A stretch of 64,000 nt of DNA from Diadema setosum (GCF_964275005.1 NC_092706.1:11947846-12011845), one strand, 5' to 3'; numbered from the stretch's first letter, positions 1 through 12,126 are shown. Numbers and translations are program-made. The notes: generated by a model not told the origin, from the sequence alone.

Positions 1-2
1 CT

Positions 3-191
3 GTTGATATATTCATCAGTGACGTTATCATCATTATCGTTATCATACGCCGAAATCTACAACCCAGTGGAGTTCTAAAAAAACTACAGATGGAGATCTT
101 TTCTTCCGACGTACCTTCAGTGCAACGGGCCTTGGCAGATAAGGCATCCATGGGCGATACTCCAACGTCGGGCGAGGACTCTGCAGTATAA
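3..191 (+). CDS. Possible 3'-terminal coding exon of a gene left of the window
   Basis: An open frame runs from the window edge to a TAA at 189-191, about 62 codons. It begins with a hydrophobic, isoleucine-rich stretch (SDVIIIIVIIRR) followed by a polar tail with KKLQMEIFSSD and ends GEDSAV. The second half is clearly more GC-rich than the flanks, which favours real coding. The pattern of hydrophobic stretch, basic residues and acidic tail would suit the cytoplasmic end of a membrane protein, and the last four residues DSAV fit a class I PDZ ligand (S/T-x-hydrophobic). I do not recognise the family. The exon start cannot be fixed; CAG-ending sites at about 81 and 108 are alternative acceptors. 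AATAAA signals at 1097-1102 and 1409-1414 could end its transcript. It could also be a chance open frame. Confidence 0.35.
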   Translation, partial: VDIFISDVIIIIVIIRRNLQPSGVLKKLQMEIFSSDVPSVQRALADKASMGDTPTSGEDSAV

Positions 192-309
192 CCTAATTAG
201 ACATGAAGATTTGGATATCAGATTTAGAAACAATTTTGAATATGATTAGGTACCTTTATATACGTCTTAGTAATTTGCATGTACTACAGAAATGTTGATA
301 AAAAGAAAG

Positions 310-346
<37 letters not shown>

Positions 347-347
347 A

Positions 348-389
<42 letters not shown>

Positions 390-3300
390 GAAGTGTAGTA
401 GTGCGCATGCGTGACAATCTGTTTATGGTGACTGTGTATCTGTGTGTTGTTTGGGTTGGAATAACGAAACGGTCTGCGTGGAAGATTAGTTAACATGCTT
501 AACCTTAAGAATACACAACTTACCATTGTAGACACATGTCCACACTGTGAACATGGTGACGAATGAACGTATTCTCATCTTGAGTGGGTAAAATACTGTC
601 TTGTGCACATCAGAGAGTGGAAGTTAACGAACTATGTTTCTGTTCAAAGAGAGAGGGAAAACAGAGAGAGAAAAAGTTGTTTTCCATTACATAATGACAC
701 TCCGCCTTTTAAAGAAGAGTCGCAAAAATGTAAAATGTTTACAGTGACTAATCTACTGCTCTATCTAATCTTTGAAACAAACGTTTTTACTATAAAAACG
801 GCATTTTATCGTAATTATAATGACTGCAAATATGAAAAATTTGTAAAGTGCCCTTTCCAAAAAAGAAAAAAAAAAGAATGTTTGGAAGTGGCTTTATACA
901 TCTCAATATAGTGTTTATAGAAATTAACAAGGAATTAATGTTAACAGTTACTTACTTCCAATCACTTCAGTTTTATGACAATGTATAATTATCATAAGGT
1001 GCTACGATCATTGTACATTCTTTTCATCCTACATAGTTTTACGCACCTTATTTTCTGTTACCAAAAATTAATGTCTATGTTCTTGTCGAAATATGAAATA
1101 AAAATTGAAATCGAAATTGAATTAACAAGATAATACACATCAGGTTGCACATGGAAGGTTGGGGAAAGAAAGTCGAATCGAGTTTCAACGAACTCCGTGG
1201 TCCTAATAAATTATCTAATGTTGTTGGGGTTTTTGTCTGATTTCACCTTTATACGTGTTATATGCGGGGAAAAGATCTGAGTTTTGAAAGTGCTGCATGA
1301 CTGTACCGAACGTGTGTATACATACCATTCAATGCATGTGTATACCATGTATGTAGATATTCCTATGTGTACGCCCATATGCCAACAAAAAGAATTTCCT
1401 AAATGGACAATAAATGAATCTGAATGAATGAATCAGTTTGAATAAATGAATGGCAAATCACGAGTTCTGCAAAGGTCCCTGCGTTGTGAAATCTCCCTTG
1501 TTTCGTTCTCGTTGATAGAGGAAGTATACCCGCGCGTTATAAGTAGGGACACACAAAAGCAAAATGCCTCGTTCAGAGTAAGACAGGAATACTATTAAGT
1601 CCCACGTAGCGGTGTCTTCCGCACAAATTGCGGAAGTAAGCTCAAAATTAATGACTGAAGTTCACTCGGCCAGTCAACAACACACAACCTCGCCGAAGTC
1701 GACAAAAGTTTACCCAAGTTGCAAACCTGGATATTTAAAGTCAAAGCAAGAAAATACTACCCCAGATGAATACAAACATCATTATTTATTTCCATAACAG
1801 AATCCTTTGCCATAAACTCCTTTGAAAAAATCAGAAAGCATAATTCTTTTTAAATCCGGTCTCAAGCTGTGTTAAGATATTATTTTTGCCGACGCGAACC
1901 TGTTGTGTGATATCCAAATGATGAATTGAAACTTACTCAAAATTGTTTTTAATTTATAATTCTGACTTATCCTTTTTACATGCACATATAAAGTTTCAAT
2001 TTGTGCAAGTTTGTAAGTGCTCTGAATTTAATGGGAATAGCGTATTAAATATTCATTGTATTGTAGGCCTGTTGTGTACGTTTCTATTTTGTTATTCACG
2101 TATAAACATGCACAATGCATACGTACAAATGTAATCCTGAAAATTATCAATCCTTAAAATTATCACACATTACAGTCACTTAAAAAGTGCACAGTCGCAT
2201 CCGAATTTTACACCTTCTTATTTATAGAAATGCAATTGAAAGTTAATTCGAAAAGACCAAATAAAGTTTTCTTACCATAACAATGAAATGAAATGAAAAA
2301 TATTAAAGTCAAGACATTTTGAAGTTTTGCTATCTTTTTAAGGAAACAGTTCTTGAACAGTCAATATAAATGCGAAGTAGTGAAGTGATGATCAGAAAAG
2401 AAATTCAAAAGAACAATTTGAAATCTCAAGTTTTTCATTCAAAAGCAATTACGTCCCAGTCTCAAATTCTGACATATGTATCTGATCCTTAATCTTAAGT
2501 TATTCATCCAGGAATCGCACCATGTTTTACACTTTGACAACAGAAACATTGAATTTTCGTCACTTTGTTTTACACAGTCAATGGAAAACTGTGAAGTGAT
2601 TACATCATCAACTCACTCACTAGCATATTATATCAACTGTACGAGAACTGTTCTGGAAAAATTTGCGAAACCGCTTAATTTCATATAACTTCCATAATTC
2701 TTGTCCTATTTCGATCAAGCTGTCACTTGTTGTACTCGTAAGATTTTACTATTTTTTAATCAGATTAACTTATACCTGGACTGGAATTCCTCTTTAGGCA
2801 TTGACTGGTACATAAATCAGCAACTAAATGAATCGCATTCGCTTCTTTTTCTTTTATAAATGAAAATATATAGGATATGAAATAGACGTATATCAGTGCT
2901 ATAATTATGTTACCATATAAAAGAATACCACTGCACGCAATTAGCAGTGATTAGAAAGATTAAAGAGATGACACCATCTTTATCAAACGAATGAATTATA
3001 ATCGCCCAGCAGTACATAAAGAGAAGCTCTATGCCATGTTCCAGTGGAGTTTATCAAAATTGATAATAATACCAAAGATAAAACACAGTTCAATTTGGTA
3101 TAGTCTGCCAAACAATAAATTCATATAATGCAAATCAGATGAGCTAATGGCGTTATCACTTGAAGTTCTCCTTGAATCTTGTATTCTTTAGATGAATTCA
3201 AAAGGGAAAATTCATATCTATTTCAAGGCCTAATCATCCTAGAGTTGTAATAACCCATCAGCAATGGTGTCTTCTTCAAGAAGGATGTTGCGTTTGCTTT

Positions 3301-3539
3301 TCTATTGGCTAATTGATTTGATCATAGCTTTATGCACAAACTGATCTATAGGGGACTTGGAAAGCCATGATAGCATTGCCTCAAAATATTTGCTTATGCG
3401 ATTAGCTCTGTTCTCATCATAAAGACATCTAGAGATTCTTAAGGCTCTAGTTTCGTAATTTTTGTCCCATGATGCGGTACTTTCTCCGCTTTGTTTGCCG
3501 GGTTTTATTCATTCTTTTTTTCTTGTAAGACAACCGTCC
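192..3539. other. Gene-free AT-rich sequence
   Basis: No open frame here looks like protein. It holds a (TA)n run at 312-342 next to a (GA)n run ending at 384, and AATAAA motifs at 1097 and 1409. Around 2400-2620 there is degenerate sequence resembling the interior of the TTAA-flanked elements seen elsewhere (ACATCATCAACTCA), probably an old transposon relic. Confidence 0.6.
312..384. repeat. Compound (TA)n-(GA)n microsatellite
   Basis: About 31 bases of alternating TA are followed, after a short spacer, by about 34 bases of GA. Minus-strand reading gives meaningless Ser-Leu and Ile-Tyr repeats. Confidence 0.9.
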
Positions 3540-3780
3540 CTGCTGGAAAGGACACAGTCTCCAACAGTGTGAAATCTCTTCACAATGTTAAATTCGAGCG
3601 TTTGAACAATGTGAACACATTGGGAATCATCAATTCACAGTGTGGAACAGAACATTACCATGTGAACACTCTGTGAAAAACTACACCGCAGTGTGAAATC
3701 ATCTTCACACTGTTAAAAATGAGCATTTTCACATGTTCGGCAATGTTAACACATTGTGAACACACTGTGAGACACTTTGT
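3540..3780. repeat. Cluster of TTCACA/TGTGAA half-palindromes
   Basis: About 240 bp in which CACAGTGTGAA, TTCACACTGTT, TGTGAACACATTG and related words recur at least ten times in both orientations, so the stretch can fold on itself in many registers. It may be a degenerate foldback element. No outer target duplication was found. Confidence 0.5.
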
Positions 3781-4121
3781 TCTTTCTAGTAGAGATGTTT
3801 ATTGGGGAATGTATGAAACTTATTAGGACACGTAGGATGGTGGAGGAAACTAATCTCCGCCACGCATATTCAGATAACATTGACAAAACCTAGTAAGTTT
3901 CCATCAGTCGTGCAGTAATTGGTCTATTAGAGCGACGTTGAAACGGAACCATTCGAAACATGGTCTCTAAAGAGGCAAGATTTCTTTATGGCGCCGTATA
4001 CACTGTATATCCCATTACGTGTAATGTGGTTTCACTTCAATAATTTCGCGTTGCGAAATTGAGAGTTCGGATGCTCTGAAGAAAACCCAATCTGTTGTCA
4101 CGTTTTTAAAGCGATAAAGAA

Positions 4122-4340
4122 TTAAAGAGCAATTCTTCACCTTGTCCACGTTGACTTTCCTGCATAGAATATAATTAAGATAACAGAAAGTTTTCTTAAT
4201 TCAAGAAAATCGGACACGCAATTAAAAAAGTTATAGAATTTTAAAGCACACATACGTTCGCCGAATATAGAAGTTATCCTAGCAAGCACAACATGCAAAT
4301 GAGATGAGATAATGATGACGTCATCAACTCACAGCTTCCC
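4122..4340. mobile_element. Relic half of a TTAA-type foldback element
   Basis: TTAA followed by AGAGCAATTCTTCACC, then AAAATCGGACACGC...AAAGTTATAGAATTTT. This is the same order of words as in the better-preserved TTAA-flanked elements at 12945 and 21611. The opposite end is not recognisable. Confidence 0.35.
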
Positions 4341-4600
4341 CATTGGTTCGTGCAAACAGAAAAAAAAACCATAAAAAATATGTTGGGTTGATATTACAGC
4401 AGCAACAAGCCTAGTCCTCTAAAAGTCCATTATTGCTGGACTGTGCAATGTATAACAATCAATTAAATCAGGTTTTCCTTTTTTATTCTATAGCAAAAAG
4501 AGGGAAATTCAGGGAAATATGTGTGTACTAATTGGGGGATTTTGAGGTCACGACATTATTACTTCATTTAAGTTGTATAAAACAATAATACTGATGTTAC

Positions 4601-4749
4601 CAGGGGCGCCGGGATCCAGGAATTCCGTAAAGGGGGAGGGCGCCTTTACAAATCTAAAGGGGCGCACCCCCTTTTTTCCTTTTTATTTCTTTTGTTTTAA
4701 CCAAAAAAAAAAAAAAAAAAAAAGGGCGCCCCGCCTGGATCCGCCACTG
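4601..4749. mobile_element. Short hAT-like element
   Basis: The ends CAGGGGCGCCGGGATCCAGG and, on the other strand, CAGTGGCGGATCCAGGCGGG are imperfect terminal inverted repeats of the CAGTGGCGGATCC type common in hAT miniature elements. GTTAC flanks the element on both sides (4596-4600 and 4750-4754). hAT insertions normally duplicate 8 bp, so the 5-bp match is either decayed or a chance fit. The interior is a GC-rich arm, an AT-rich stretch and a poly(A) run. Confidence 0.6.
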
Positions 4750-4754
4750 GTTAC

Positions 4755-6374
4755 TGTCACTGAGAAAAATCACGTGAAACTTCATCACTCCACCACTTAT
4801 CTTTCTGTTAGGTCCGAATTTGATGAAGATACTCTCTTGTTTGTTTTTCTTTTTAAGTTACTCTGTTTATTACAGGCAACTCAACCATGATGAATTATAG
4901 GATTTAGGAGCTGATAAGCCACTTGTTACAATTCACGGCTGTTCCTCACGTGTTCGCACCTTAACATAAACCCTGCAGTGAACAATTTGCAACAGTTTAT
5001 ACAAACAAAATGAAGGTAACATCTGTCATTGTTGTTGCTATATCGGGAAATACTAGCAATTTTAGATTCTTGTAGAATCTAAGGGGCTGTATATGTCAGT
5101 GTTACTTATTATATTTGAAGAGTCATAGGAGGCTTCAAGATACCCCAATTTGGCAAAGCATAGCTGAATAAAATGATAACGATATTGAAAACTGCACTGA
5201 TGATACGTGTAGTAATAACAAAAGACGTAAATTTAAAACGTATATGTGAATTAACGATATTAATGCTGGCGTTTCATTGTATTCAAATTGTAATTTCATA
5301 CACTCTACAGCCGAACACATGGAGTATAGGGTTTTATCAAAACTTGAAGTGAAAAAGTGACGAAATTTTAAAGTTTGACATGTTTTCATATATCGGTGAT
5401 GTTGCTAGGCCGCAACAGCGTTATTATTCACATTGGAAGAGTTGATGATATAAAATTGATCAAATCCGAAATAGGCCCCGATTCAAAAGAGTATACCAAG
5501 TATCCTTATTGTCATCAATTATCTTGTAGTCTGGAAATTAAATTGAAACATGAATTTCGAGGTTAAAAGAGTCTGGTCAATATCATGAATATCATCACAG
5601 ATCATTTAAAAATCATCATTTTGCTAATATCTTGCGTACAGATGGGACAGTAATGTTATGAGATGATATCGTTGCCTCTTCCAATTTGTACCTGTCTTTG
5701 CTACCACTTTAAAAGTTTGAATTCCGTTTAAAGTCACTGCATGTTTACGATTAAGAACAGTGATTTAAAAAAATTGTTCACATTTGATGCATATGTGTAG
5801 GTAAGTTCATGAAACATTCTATGTATACCGCATAAAAATTTCGCAATAAAGGGCAAAATATCACTGTTTTTCTCGATATACCATAATTGTAGACGGTTTA
5901 GTCTAAAAACAATTTTATCATAACTACTTTTCACATTTTGTATATTATAATACTTCATACTGATTATACTGATTAACATTTTACATTGGTTGTTTCTATC
6001 CCTAACTCAAAGTTCAGAACTATTTCGAAGCACTAAAGATGGATTTTTGTTTCATCTGCAAATGGTAAATAATGCCTTTAACGTTTCTAATCGGTTATGT
6101 CTCCCATAATGTTTGAACATGGTACAAATGACACTTTAAGTAGGGAAGAAGTATATACCTGGAATGATTTTGAACCACCCGTAATTATATTTCTGCTTAC
6201 ACCATCATAATACGTAGGCCCCCTATAGACCTTATACCAATAGCAAAACTCACTTGTTGTGTACTATCATTATTTTTCCCTTTGTCATGAACCTTGAATT
6301 CATGGAATCGTCTTTATCGATTTCTCAATTTTAAAATGTGGATGATCATCAGAAGAAGAATGGAGACGAATATC

Positions 6375-6376
<2 letters not shown>
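4755..6376. other. Gene-free stretch
   Basis: No gene or recognisable element. The open frames here are short, AT-rich and unlike any family I know. Confidence 0.55.
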
Positions 6377-6421
<45 letters not shown>

Positions 6422-6545
6422 CATACATACACAAAGACTTATGGGTGAAAATTCGTCAAAACTATACGTCTCTCACGGAGTTTTCATATTGAACTACTAT
6501 TGTGAATCTATATATATATATGTATATATATATATATAGGAATTT
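6377..6545. repeat. (TA)n microsatellites
   Basis: Runs of alternating TA with a short (ACAT)n patch near 6415-6430. They form the immediate left flank of the miniature transposon at 6572. Confidence 0.85.
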
Positions 6546-6571
6546 ATATATACATATATATATATATATAT

Positions 6572-6818
6572 GAAGAGTTTGTTTGCAAAAACCGATAAGT
6601 CCATTTTTGAAGATTTTGAAGTACGACATCTGTCATAAAGTACAAAATAATACCTTTTAAATGATATATTGGTCACTACATATAAAGGTACATTTTTGAA
6701 GTTATGGTCAAAAGAAGCAAAGATTTTCTTATTATTCTCTTTATTTTTCTTGACCTTTAATCGCAAATATTACCATTTGGCAAATATGGACTTACCGGTT
6801 TTTGCGAACAAACTCTTC
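6572..6818. mobile_element. Miniature inverted-repeat transposon, GAAGAGTTTGTTTGC ends
   Basis: Terminal inverted repeats of about 30 bp: GAAGAGTTTGTTTGCAAAAA on the left and CGAACAAACTCTTC on the right, with CCG, TAAGTCCAT and the complement continuing inward. It sits inside a (TA)n tract on both sides, consistent with TA target choice. It is 247 bp long with no coding capacity. Confidence 0.75.
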
Positions 6819-7165
6819 ATATATATATATATATGATAAATACGTGTGACCATTACCATGGCGGAGAACATTCCAAAATCATTTATTGCGCTTATAATTT
6901 GATCAGGGTTTTTGTTTCTCTTCAAAGGAATATGTTTGTTTTTTTTCTGCAGAAGGTTAAGCTGATATCTGTGCAGTCGATTAGATAGAGAAGTCCTATA
7001 TTATTTGGTGAAAAAAAAAGACTATAAAAGATGTGGTTTTATGCAAAGTTGAATCTATATTTACAGGGACTAAGTATAAAGGACCTATGAGCTTGAGTGA
7101 ATATTATCATACTGTTGAACTTAAATTATATATATATATAAATATATATATATATACTTATAATG

Positions 7166-8128
7166 TACACTCAGCAAAAAAAAAGAAAGTAAACACTTTT
7201 TCAAGTTTATCTTTCTCATAGACTATATGGCTAAAAATGGTATTTTATATACCATGTTAAAGAAAATGAAAATGAAAATGTTAACTTTACGCATGAGTGA
7301 ACACATTTGTTTTTCTCTTCCAAGGCACAAAAGTAAAAATTGCGAAATGGACAAGTTGTTATTCAAGCATATTTGCTCTTCCCTTTGATAATGAGAACAA
7401 AAGACAAATTCAGCACAATAAAAATGCAAATAAATTTGCAAAAATCAACCTATGATCTCAATAATGTCTCTGTAACCCTCCAAAGATAAAGAAAGGCAGA
7501 AAATAATGGAGGAAAATGAAGAATCTTCAGTCAAATCCGCAGTCAAAAGACATAAGAGAAAATTATGGTAACAAAGAAAGCTAAATTTGAAACGTTATTC
7601 CAAATTAAGAAAATTAAAAATAATATTTGGTTCTTGAATTTGTCTCGTGCATTCTTAAATTCCTTAATTAAAAGGTAAATGAAGAAGTTCTGTCGATTTT
7701 ATCACCTTTACGGCTTACTCCCTATGTCATTTAAAGTTTGGAAAATGCATATGTTCCACCTTCAGTTTCCCCACTATGTTTTTGTTTTGAGTATAAAGGG
7801 AACAAGGGAACGGAAACTTATTTCTGCTGTTTCATTCATGTCTCTCATTGCGTTAAATTGGTCTTTTGTTATCATTTGCCATCTTGGAGGGCAGTTGCAA
7901 ATGAATTTCAATATTTCCAATTCTGCAATTTTTACTTTTCTACTTTGGAGGACAAAAATGAATGTGTTCACTCATGCGTATAATTTTCCTTTGTATAAAC
8001 CTACCAGGTTGATAGCCAATTAAATAATCTTTGATGTGGTATATAACACATTGATTTTTTTATCAAAATCTTCCATGAAAAATATTAACTGGGAAAAGTG
8101 TTTACTTTCTTTTGTGGCTGAGCGTATA
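7166..8128. mobile_element. Long palindromic Tc1/mariner-type non-autonomous element
   Basis: The ends TACACTCAGC and GCTGAGCGTA are flanked by TA and continue inward as AAAGAAAGTAAACACTTTT on both arms. Much of the interior is also inverted: ACGCATGAGTGAACACATT near 7290 is matched by its complement near 7965, so the element is close to a full-length foldback of about 960 bp. The overlapping open frames on both strands at 7679-8023 are products of this symmetry and carry no transposase motif. Confidence 0.7.
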
Positions 8129-8599
8129 TATAATATGTTACTGGTAGCATTCTTTGACATTTTAAGGAAAGTAGGGGTCGGGAAGCCCCAATATATAACA
8201 GGAAGTCTATAAGGGTTTACAGCGTGATGTTTCAACGTCAACGTAACGGAAATATGAATTCCCGCTTGGTTACGCTTTTCAGTGGCCCCGAGTTGTTGCC
8301 CAACTCTAGCCCATAACATTGCATAAAGTTATTCATTTTCTTGACTATTATTTCTTAATTCAGTTTTTTTTTTTTTTGTATATATAAGATGTTTGGTTCT
8401 TTAAACTACCGAGTCTGAATATAAATCCTGGATGATTACAAACGAACCACAATCTACCAAGACAAGCATTCCTATATCCCAAGGTCTATCAAGGAAACTA
8501 AAAAACCTCTTATAAACATTTCCAAATATGATGAATTTAAATTTATAAGGGTGGTCTATTTTTGTTTTGTTTTATTAGATGGAATATATATATAATCAA

Positions 8600-8647
8600 G
8601 ATGACGAAGTAGGGTAGTAATTCATTACTATACCCTACTTTGTCATC
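8600..8647. repeat. 48-bp hairpin
   Basis: GATGACGAAGTAGGGTAGTA is followed after a few bases by its near-perfect complement TACTATACCCTACTTTGTCATC. It has no coding context and may be a very small foldback element. Confidence 0.6.
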
Positions 8648-8706
8648 TTTTCTGTACTGGTACCAACACGCGGACTACGAATATATAGTTAAAGAAATTG
8701 TATATG

Positions 8707-8749
<43 letters not shown>

Positions 8750-9761
8750 TATTATTATGGCTCATGTTTTCTGGGAAGTCAATAAAGTTGTTGATATTCC
8801 ACTAGTGGTAGACAGACTCTCAAAAACGAAAAAGCTATACGACCTTACAGTGATCCAACAGTGCATCCAATAATTCTGGGGTTTGACAACAGTTCTTGTA
8901 GTTAACACTGGTTTAGTTGTCTGGATATGTATAGCTATCACTCCGGGTATATCACAATGTACCAGAAGGCAGTGACAATGTGTGAAATAAACGCAGGTAA
9001 GAAGAACTACTTCCATATAATGAGGAAACGTCATGGACTTACCGCAATCAACGCGTACCCACCGCCGATCTTTTCTAGTGCTTGTGCGTGGAGAAATATC
9101 TGCAGCTTGTGGTGAAAATCGGTACAGCTAGTTCCAAAGGAGATCGCGCAATATTGCCCGCGAACTCAAAAGGGGGGGGGGGGAGGAGTGCTCAACTAGG
9201 ACATTTTGGCTGTTGAACTTCCTGAATTGATCTGTACACAGCCCGGTTGCTTTGGTCAACACATACATCGAGACCAAAGAATATTGTTCTTTTCGCGTCA
9301 CGGACCACAGCCCTCGTTTCAATAGCGCCTACACGTCTATTGTGGTGAAGCAATCTACACAGGGGGAAGGGACTTCCCCCTCTATTCAGTTATTTTTCGT
9401 CATTCGCTCGATCGGTCACTTCGCATAGGCCGAGCGAAATATATTTAAAATCATAAACACGGACTCGCCAGCATTATTAGGCAAGATGACATTTTTGTTC
9501 GTAATTTTACGGCTTCTCTGGTAAGGAAGGGGATTTCTATTGACTATGTAAGAAAAAACAAACAAACAAACAAGAATACCCTGCTTGATAAATTTGTTGT
9601 CCGTAGATGTAAGGCTAGTGTGAAAAGTAACAAATCAGCTCTTTAATGGCTAAAAAACGACCAGTCTTCACTCAAAGAAACGCCCTCACCCCTCCCCCTC
9701 CTCCCGAGATTTGTAAATTTGAATTTACCTTTTTAGATAAAGAAACGCGGTTTTAATCGTG
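8648..9761. other. Gene-free stretch
   Basis: Contains a (TA)n run at about 8708-8747 and a short G run near 9172-9184. No supported gene. Confidence 0.5.
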
Positions 9762-10090
9762 CAATGTTACAGATAGGTTGGACAAAACTTTTGAAGTCTT
9801 AAAGCCAGAAAACTCGAAAGGGAAAATGCAGTGGTAATCATGTAAATGTCACGGACATAAGTTGGACAAACCACAAAGTCTTACCATGGAAAAACGTATT
9901 TCAAAGGGGAAAATACAGTGTTGTGATATCGTGTAAATGTTACAGATGGGTTGGACAGAGCTTTTGAAGTCTTACCAGAAAACTTATTTTAAAAGGAAAA
10001 ATGCAGTGATAACCGTGTAAATGTTACGGATATTTAAGGCTGGATAAAACTTTCGAAGTCTTATAAAAAAAAATAAAAAAAAACTATTTC
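9762..10090 (+). repeat. Four-copy tandem repeat, ~82-92 bp unit
   Basis: The unit ATGTTAC(A/G)GAT...GGTTGGACA...TTTTGAAGTCTTA...GGGAAAATGCAGTG recurs at about 9764, 9846, 9937 and 10020. The last copy decays into a poly(A) stretch. Copies differ by substitutions and small indels, so the array is not young. Confidence 0.7.
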
Positions 10091-10305
10091 CAAGGGAGAA
10101 AAGGGAGAGGGAGAGGGAGTCTTCGAAAGTAGGAAGTCCCTTCTCAATCCCTGTCCTCTAATAAACACGGAAACTTGTATGAATTGTGATTCATACCACT
10201 GAAACTCGCAAACTGGTCAACGGCGAGTAGATATTTAACCAGGACTTGCAAACAGAAATACGATTATCACACAACCAATGTTAGATTGTTGACTTTTTGT
10301 TTCGT

Positions 10306-10307
10306 TT

Positions 10308-10359
<52 letters not shown>

Positions 10360-10361
10360 TT
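10306..10361 (+). repeat. (CTTT)n microsatellite
   Basis: About 14 consecutive CTTT units. Confidence 0.9.
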
Positions 10362-10432
10362 TTCATTTGTTCACCCACTAGAGTTTATTTCAAGCGACAA
10401 AATGGCTTCGCAACGGTTTATCTTTACCAGCG

Positions 10433-10657
10433 TCACGAAACGATTAGATCCAGAGAATCTACTAGTTTGTCTGTTATTCTTATTTCTCTCTTTTGTGTGT
10501 GTGTGTGTGGGGGGGGGGGGGGATGAGAAGGATTTAACGCGAAGGCGCCTTTATTCATTCTGCGGGAGCCATGAGAAGCACTAACAATAACTATTGCCAG
10601 CAGACAGCATATTACGAATGTGGCAACAATAGGACTTCGCCAGCTTTCTACTCTCAT
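10433..10657 (-). CDS. Speculative small secreted or membrane-anchored ORF
   Basis: From an ATG at 10657 the minus strand reads MRVESWRSPIVATFVICC, then LLAIVIVSASHG and SRRMNKG. This has the shape of a signal peptide or signal anchor: a basic start, about 17 hydrophobic residues, and a small-residue end. The rest is a short basic tail interrupted by a proline run encoded by a C homopolymer. The frame is also open upstream of this ATG. There is no homology I recognise, no splice evidence, and the low-complexity tail argues against it. It is listed only because the N-terminus is unusually signal-like. Confidence 0.12.
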   Translation of the reverse strand: MRVESWRSPIVATFVICCLLAIVIVSASHGSRRMNKGAFALNPSHPPPPPHTHTQKREIRITDKLVDSLDLIVS

Positions 10658-10810
10658 GGTTTTGTATAAGGGTGCAAAGTCCAATAAAAATGGAGTTCTG
10701 AACTGATGAGACGTTGAATCAGTTGCCTTTATACACAGTCCTAAATCTGTCTTCTTTATACACGGCCCCTGGTTGTGATATTGCACACAGGAAAAATAAG
10801 TGATGATCAT

Positions 10811-11283
10811 AATTATCTCGAAACATGCATTTACACTGGTTTAATTAGGTAAACACGTAGGATATTGCAATATGTTTGTTATTGTGTTTGTGTATGTGTT
10901 GTGTGTGTGTGTGCGTGTCTGTCTGTTTACTTTCAAAGCAGCAAAGATCCAAATGTTTACAAAAAGAACAAAAGAAACCTCTCATAAATAGATCGATATT
11001 AACAATATATACATTACTATATGGCAAAGGCGAAATAAATAACTTATGATGTCGAAGTATTTGTGGTATGAAAATTAACGGAGGATAGAACATTACTTTG
11101 TAAATCAACTGGGATGAGAAAAAAAAAACAGTGATTTTTTTTTTCTCTCTCTTGACAACATGGCAATATGACTGCCTGGATTGTTGTTTACATCACTGCT
11201 TCATGACTAGGCTTATGTGTAAAACTTTAAATTCCTTTGAAGTTTGAAATCCCTATGTTTGCGTCAAGAATATAGCATCTTTG

Positions 11284-11286
<3 letters not shown>
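10811..11286. other. Gene-free stretch
   Basis: Contains a short (GT)n patch near 10893-10925 and no supported gene. Confidence 0.5.
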
Positions 11287-11333
<47 letters not shown>

Positions 11334-11733
11334 ACCCTTCAAAAAAGTTTGGAAATCTGATTTCAGTTGTAAATTTCTCCAGTTTGTAAGCACTATACAA
11401 TACATGCCTGATATCAATGGAAAGATTATTAAATTCTCTTTAAAATGATATCCTATTCATTATGATTATGCTATCAAGTAAAGGGCTGTACTCAAAAGTG
11501 TCTGATAGGGTCTGCATTGAAAAGTTGCAAAATGAACAAGAACGGTCCTTGTGAATGAGAATGGTCGTGAAGAGTAAATAGAGAACAGTCATGTTCTTTT
11601 GTGTTACGTCTTTTGTTCTCACCTAGTCAGCCATGAAAGCAAATTTCAATACACATCTTAACTTCACATTCAAGTTTCAGTGGTGCCATGCCAGGCAATT
11701 TTGACAGCTCATAAAGTTTTATGGTTGTGCATC

Positions 11734-12126
11734 ATGCCACGTGTAAGCAATGTTCAAAAAGCCCGCACCATAGGGCAAATTGAAGCTGAGATGCTTCAAA
11801 AAGATGACAACGCAAGACCACATAGAGCGAGACTTGTGCGCAGCTTTCTCGAGGGAGAGGGCATCACTAGAATGGACTGGCCTGCATGCAGCCCCGACCT
11901 CAACCCCGTAGAACATCGTTGGACCAACTTGGCCGAGCTGTGGGGAAGAGGGTCACAAATGCAACGACATTGGCAGGACGCCGTCAGATACTGGTTGACG
12001 AGTGGAACGCCATTCCTCAGCAGCGAATCACGAAGCTACAGTCAACAACATGAGGACACGGTGCCAGGCGGTGGTGCAAGCACTTGGGTTGTTCACCAGA
12101 TACTGAGCGCCGATCGTGTTCATTGA
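11734..12126 (+). pseudogene. Tc1-like transposase with central deletion
   Basis: The frame starts MPRVSNVQKARTIGQIEAEM, the usual start of Tc1-like transposases, and then jumps directly to the C-terminal catalytic region KDDNARPHRARLVRSFLEGE and DWPACSPDLNPVEH. The Asp of DNARPH and the Glu of PVEH are separated by 34 residues, as in the DD34E class. The paired helix-turn-helix domains and the first catalytic Asp are missing: the visible frame is 130 residues against about 340 for the family. The C-terminus also diverges from the expected EWNAIPQ-type end. It is therefore a non-functional deletion derivative that could still be moved in trans if its ends were recognised. Confidence 0.8.

Noticed and set aside
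4317-4326. CRE-like TGACGTCA site
   Set aside because: It lies within relic foldback-element sequence and not near any gene start.
7679-8023. 114-codon open frame
   Set aside because: It lies inside a palindromic non-autonomous element with open frames on both strands and has no transposase motif.
9762-10090. Regularly spaced repeats considered as a CRISPR array
   Set aside because: The units are diverged throughout with no conserved repeat/unique spacer alternation, there are no cas genes, and the context is eukaryotic.
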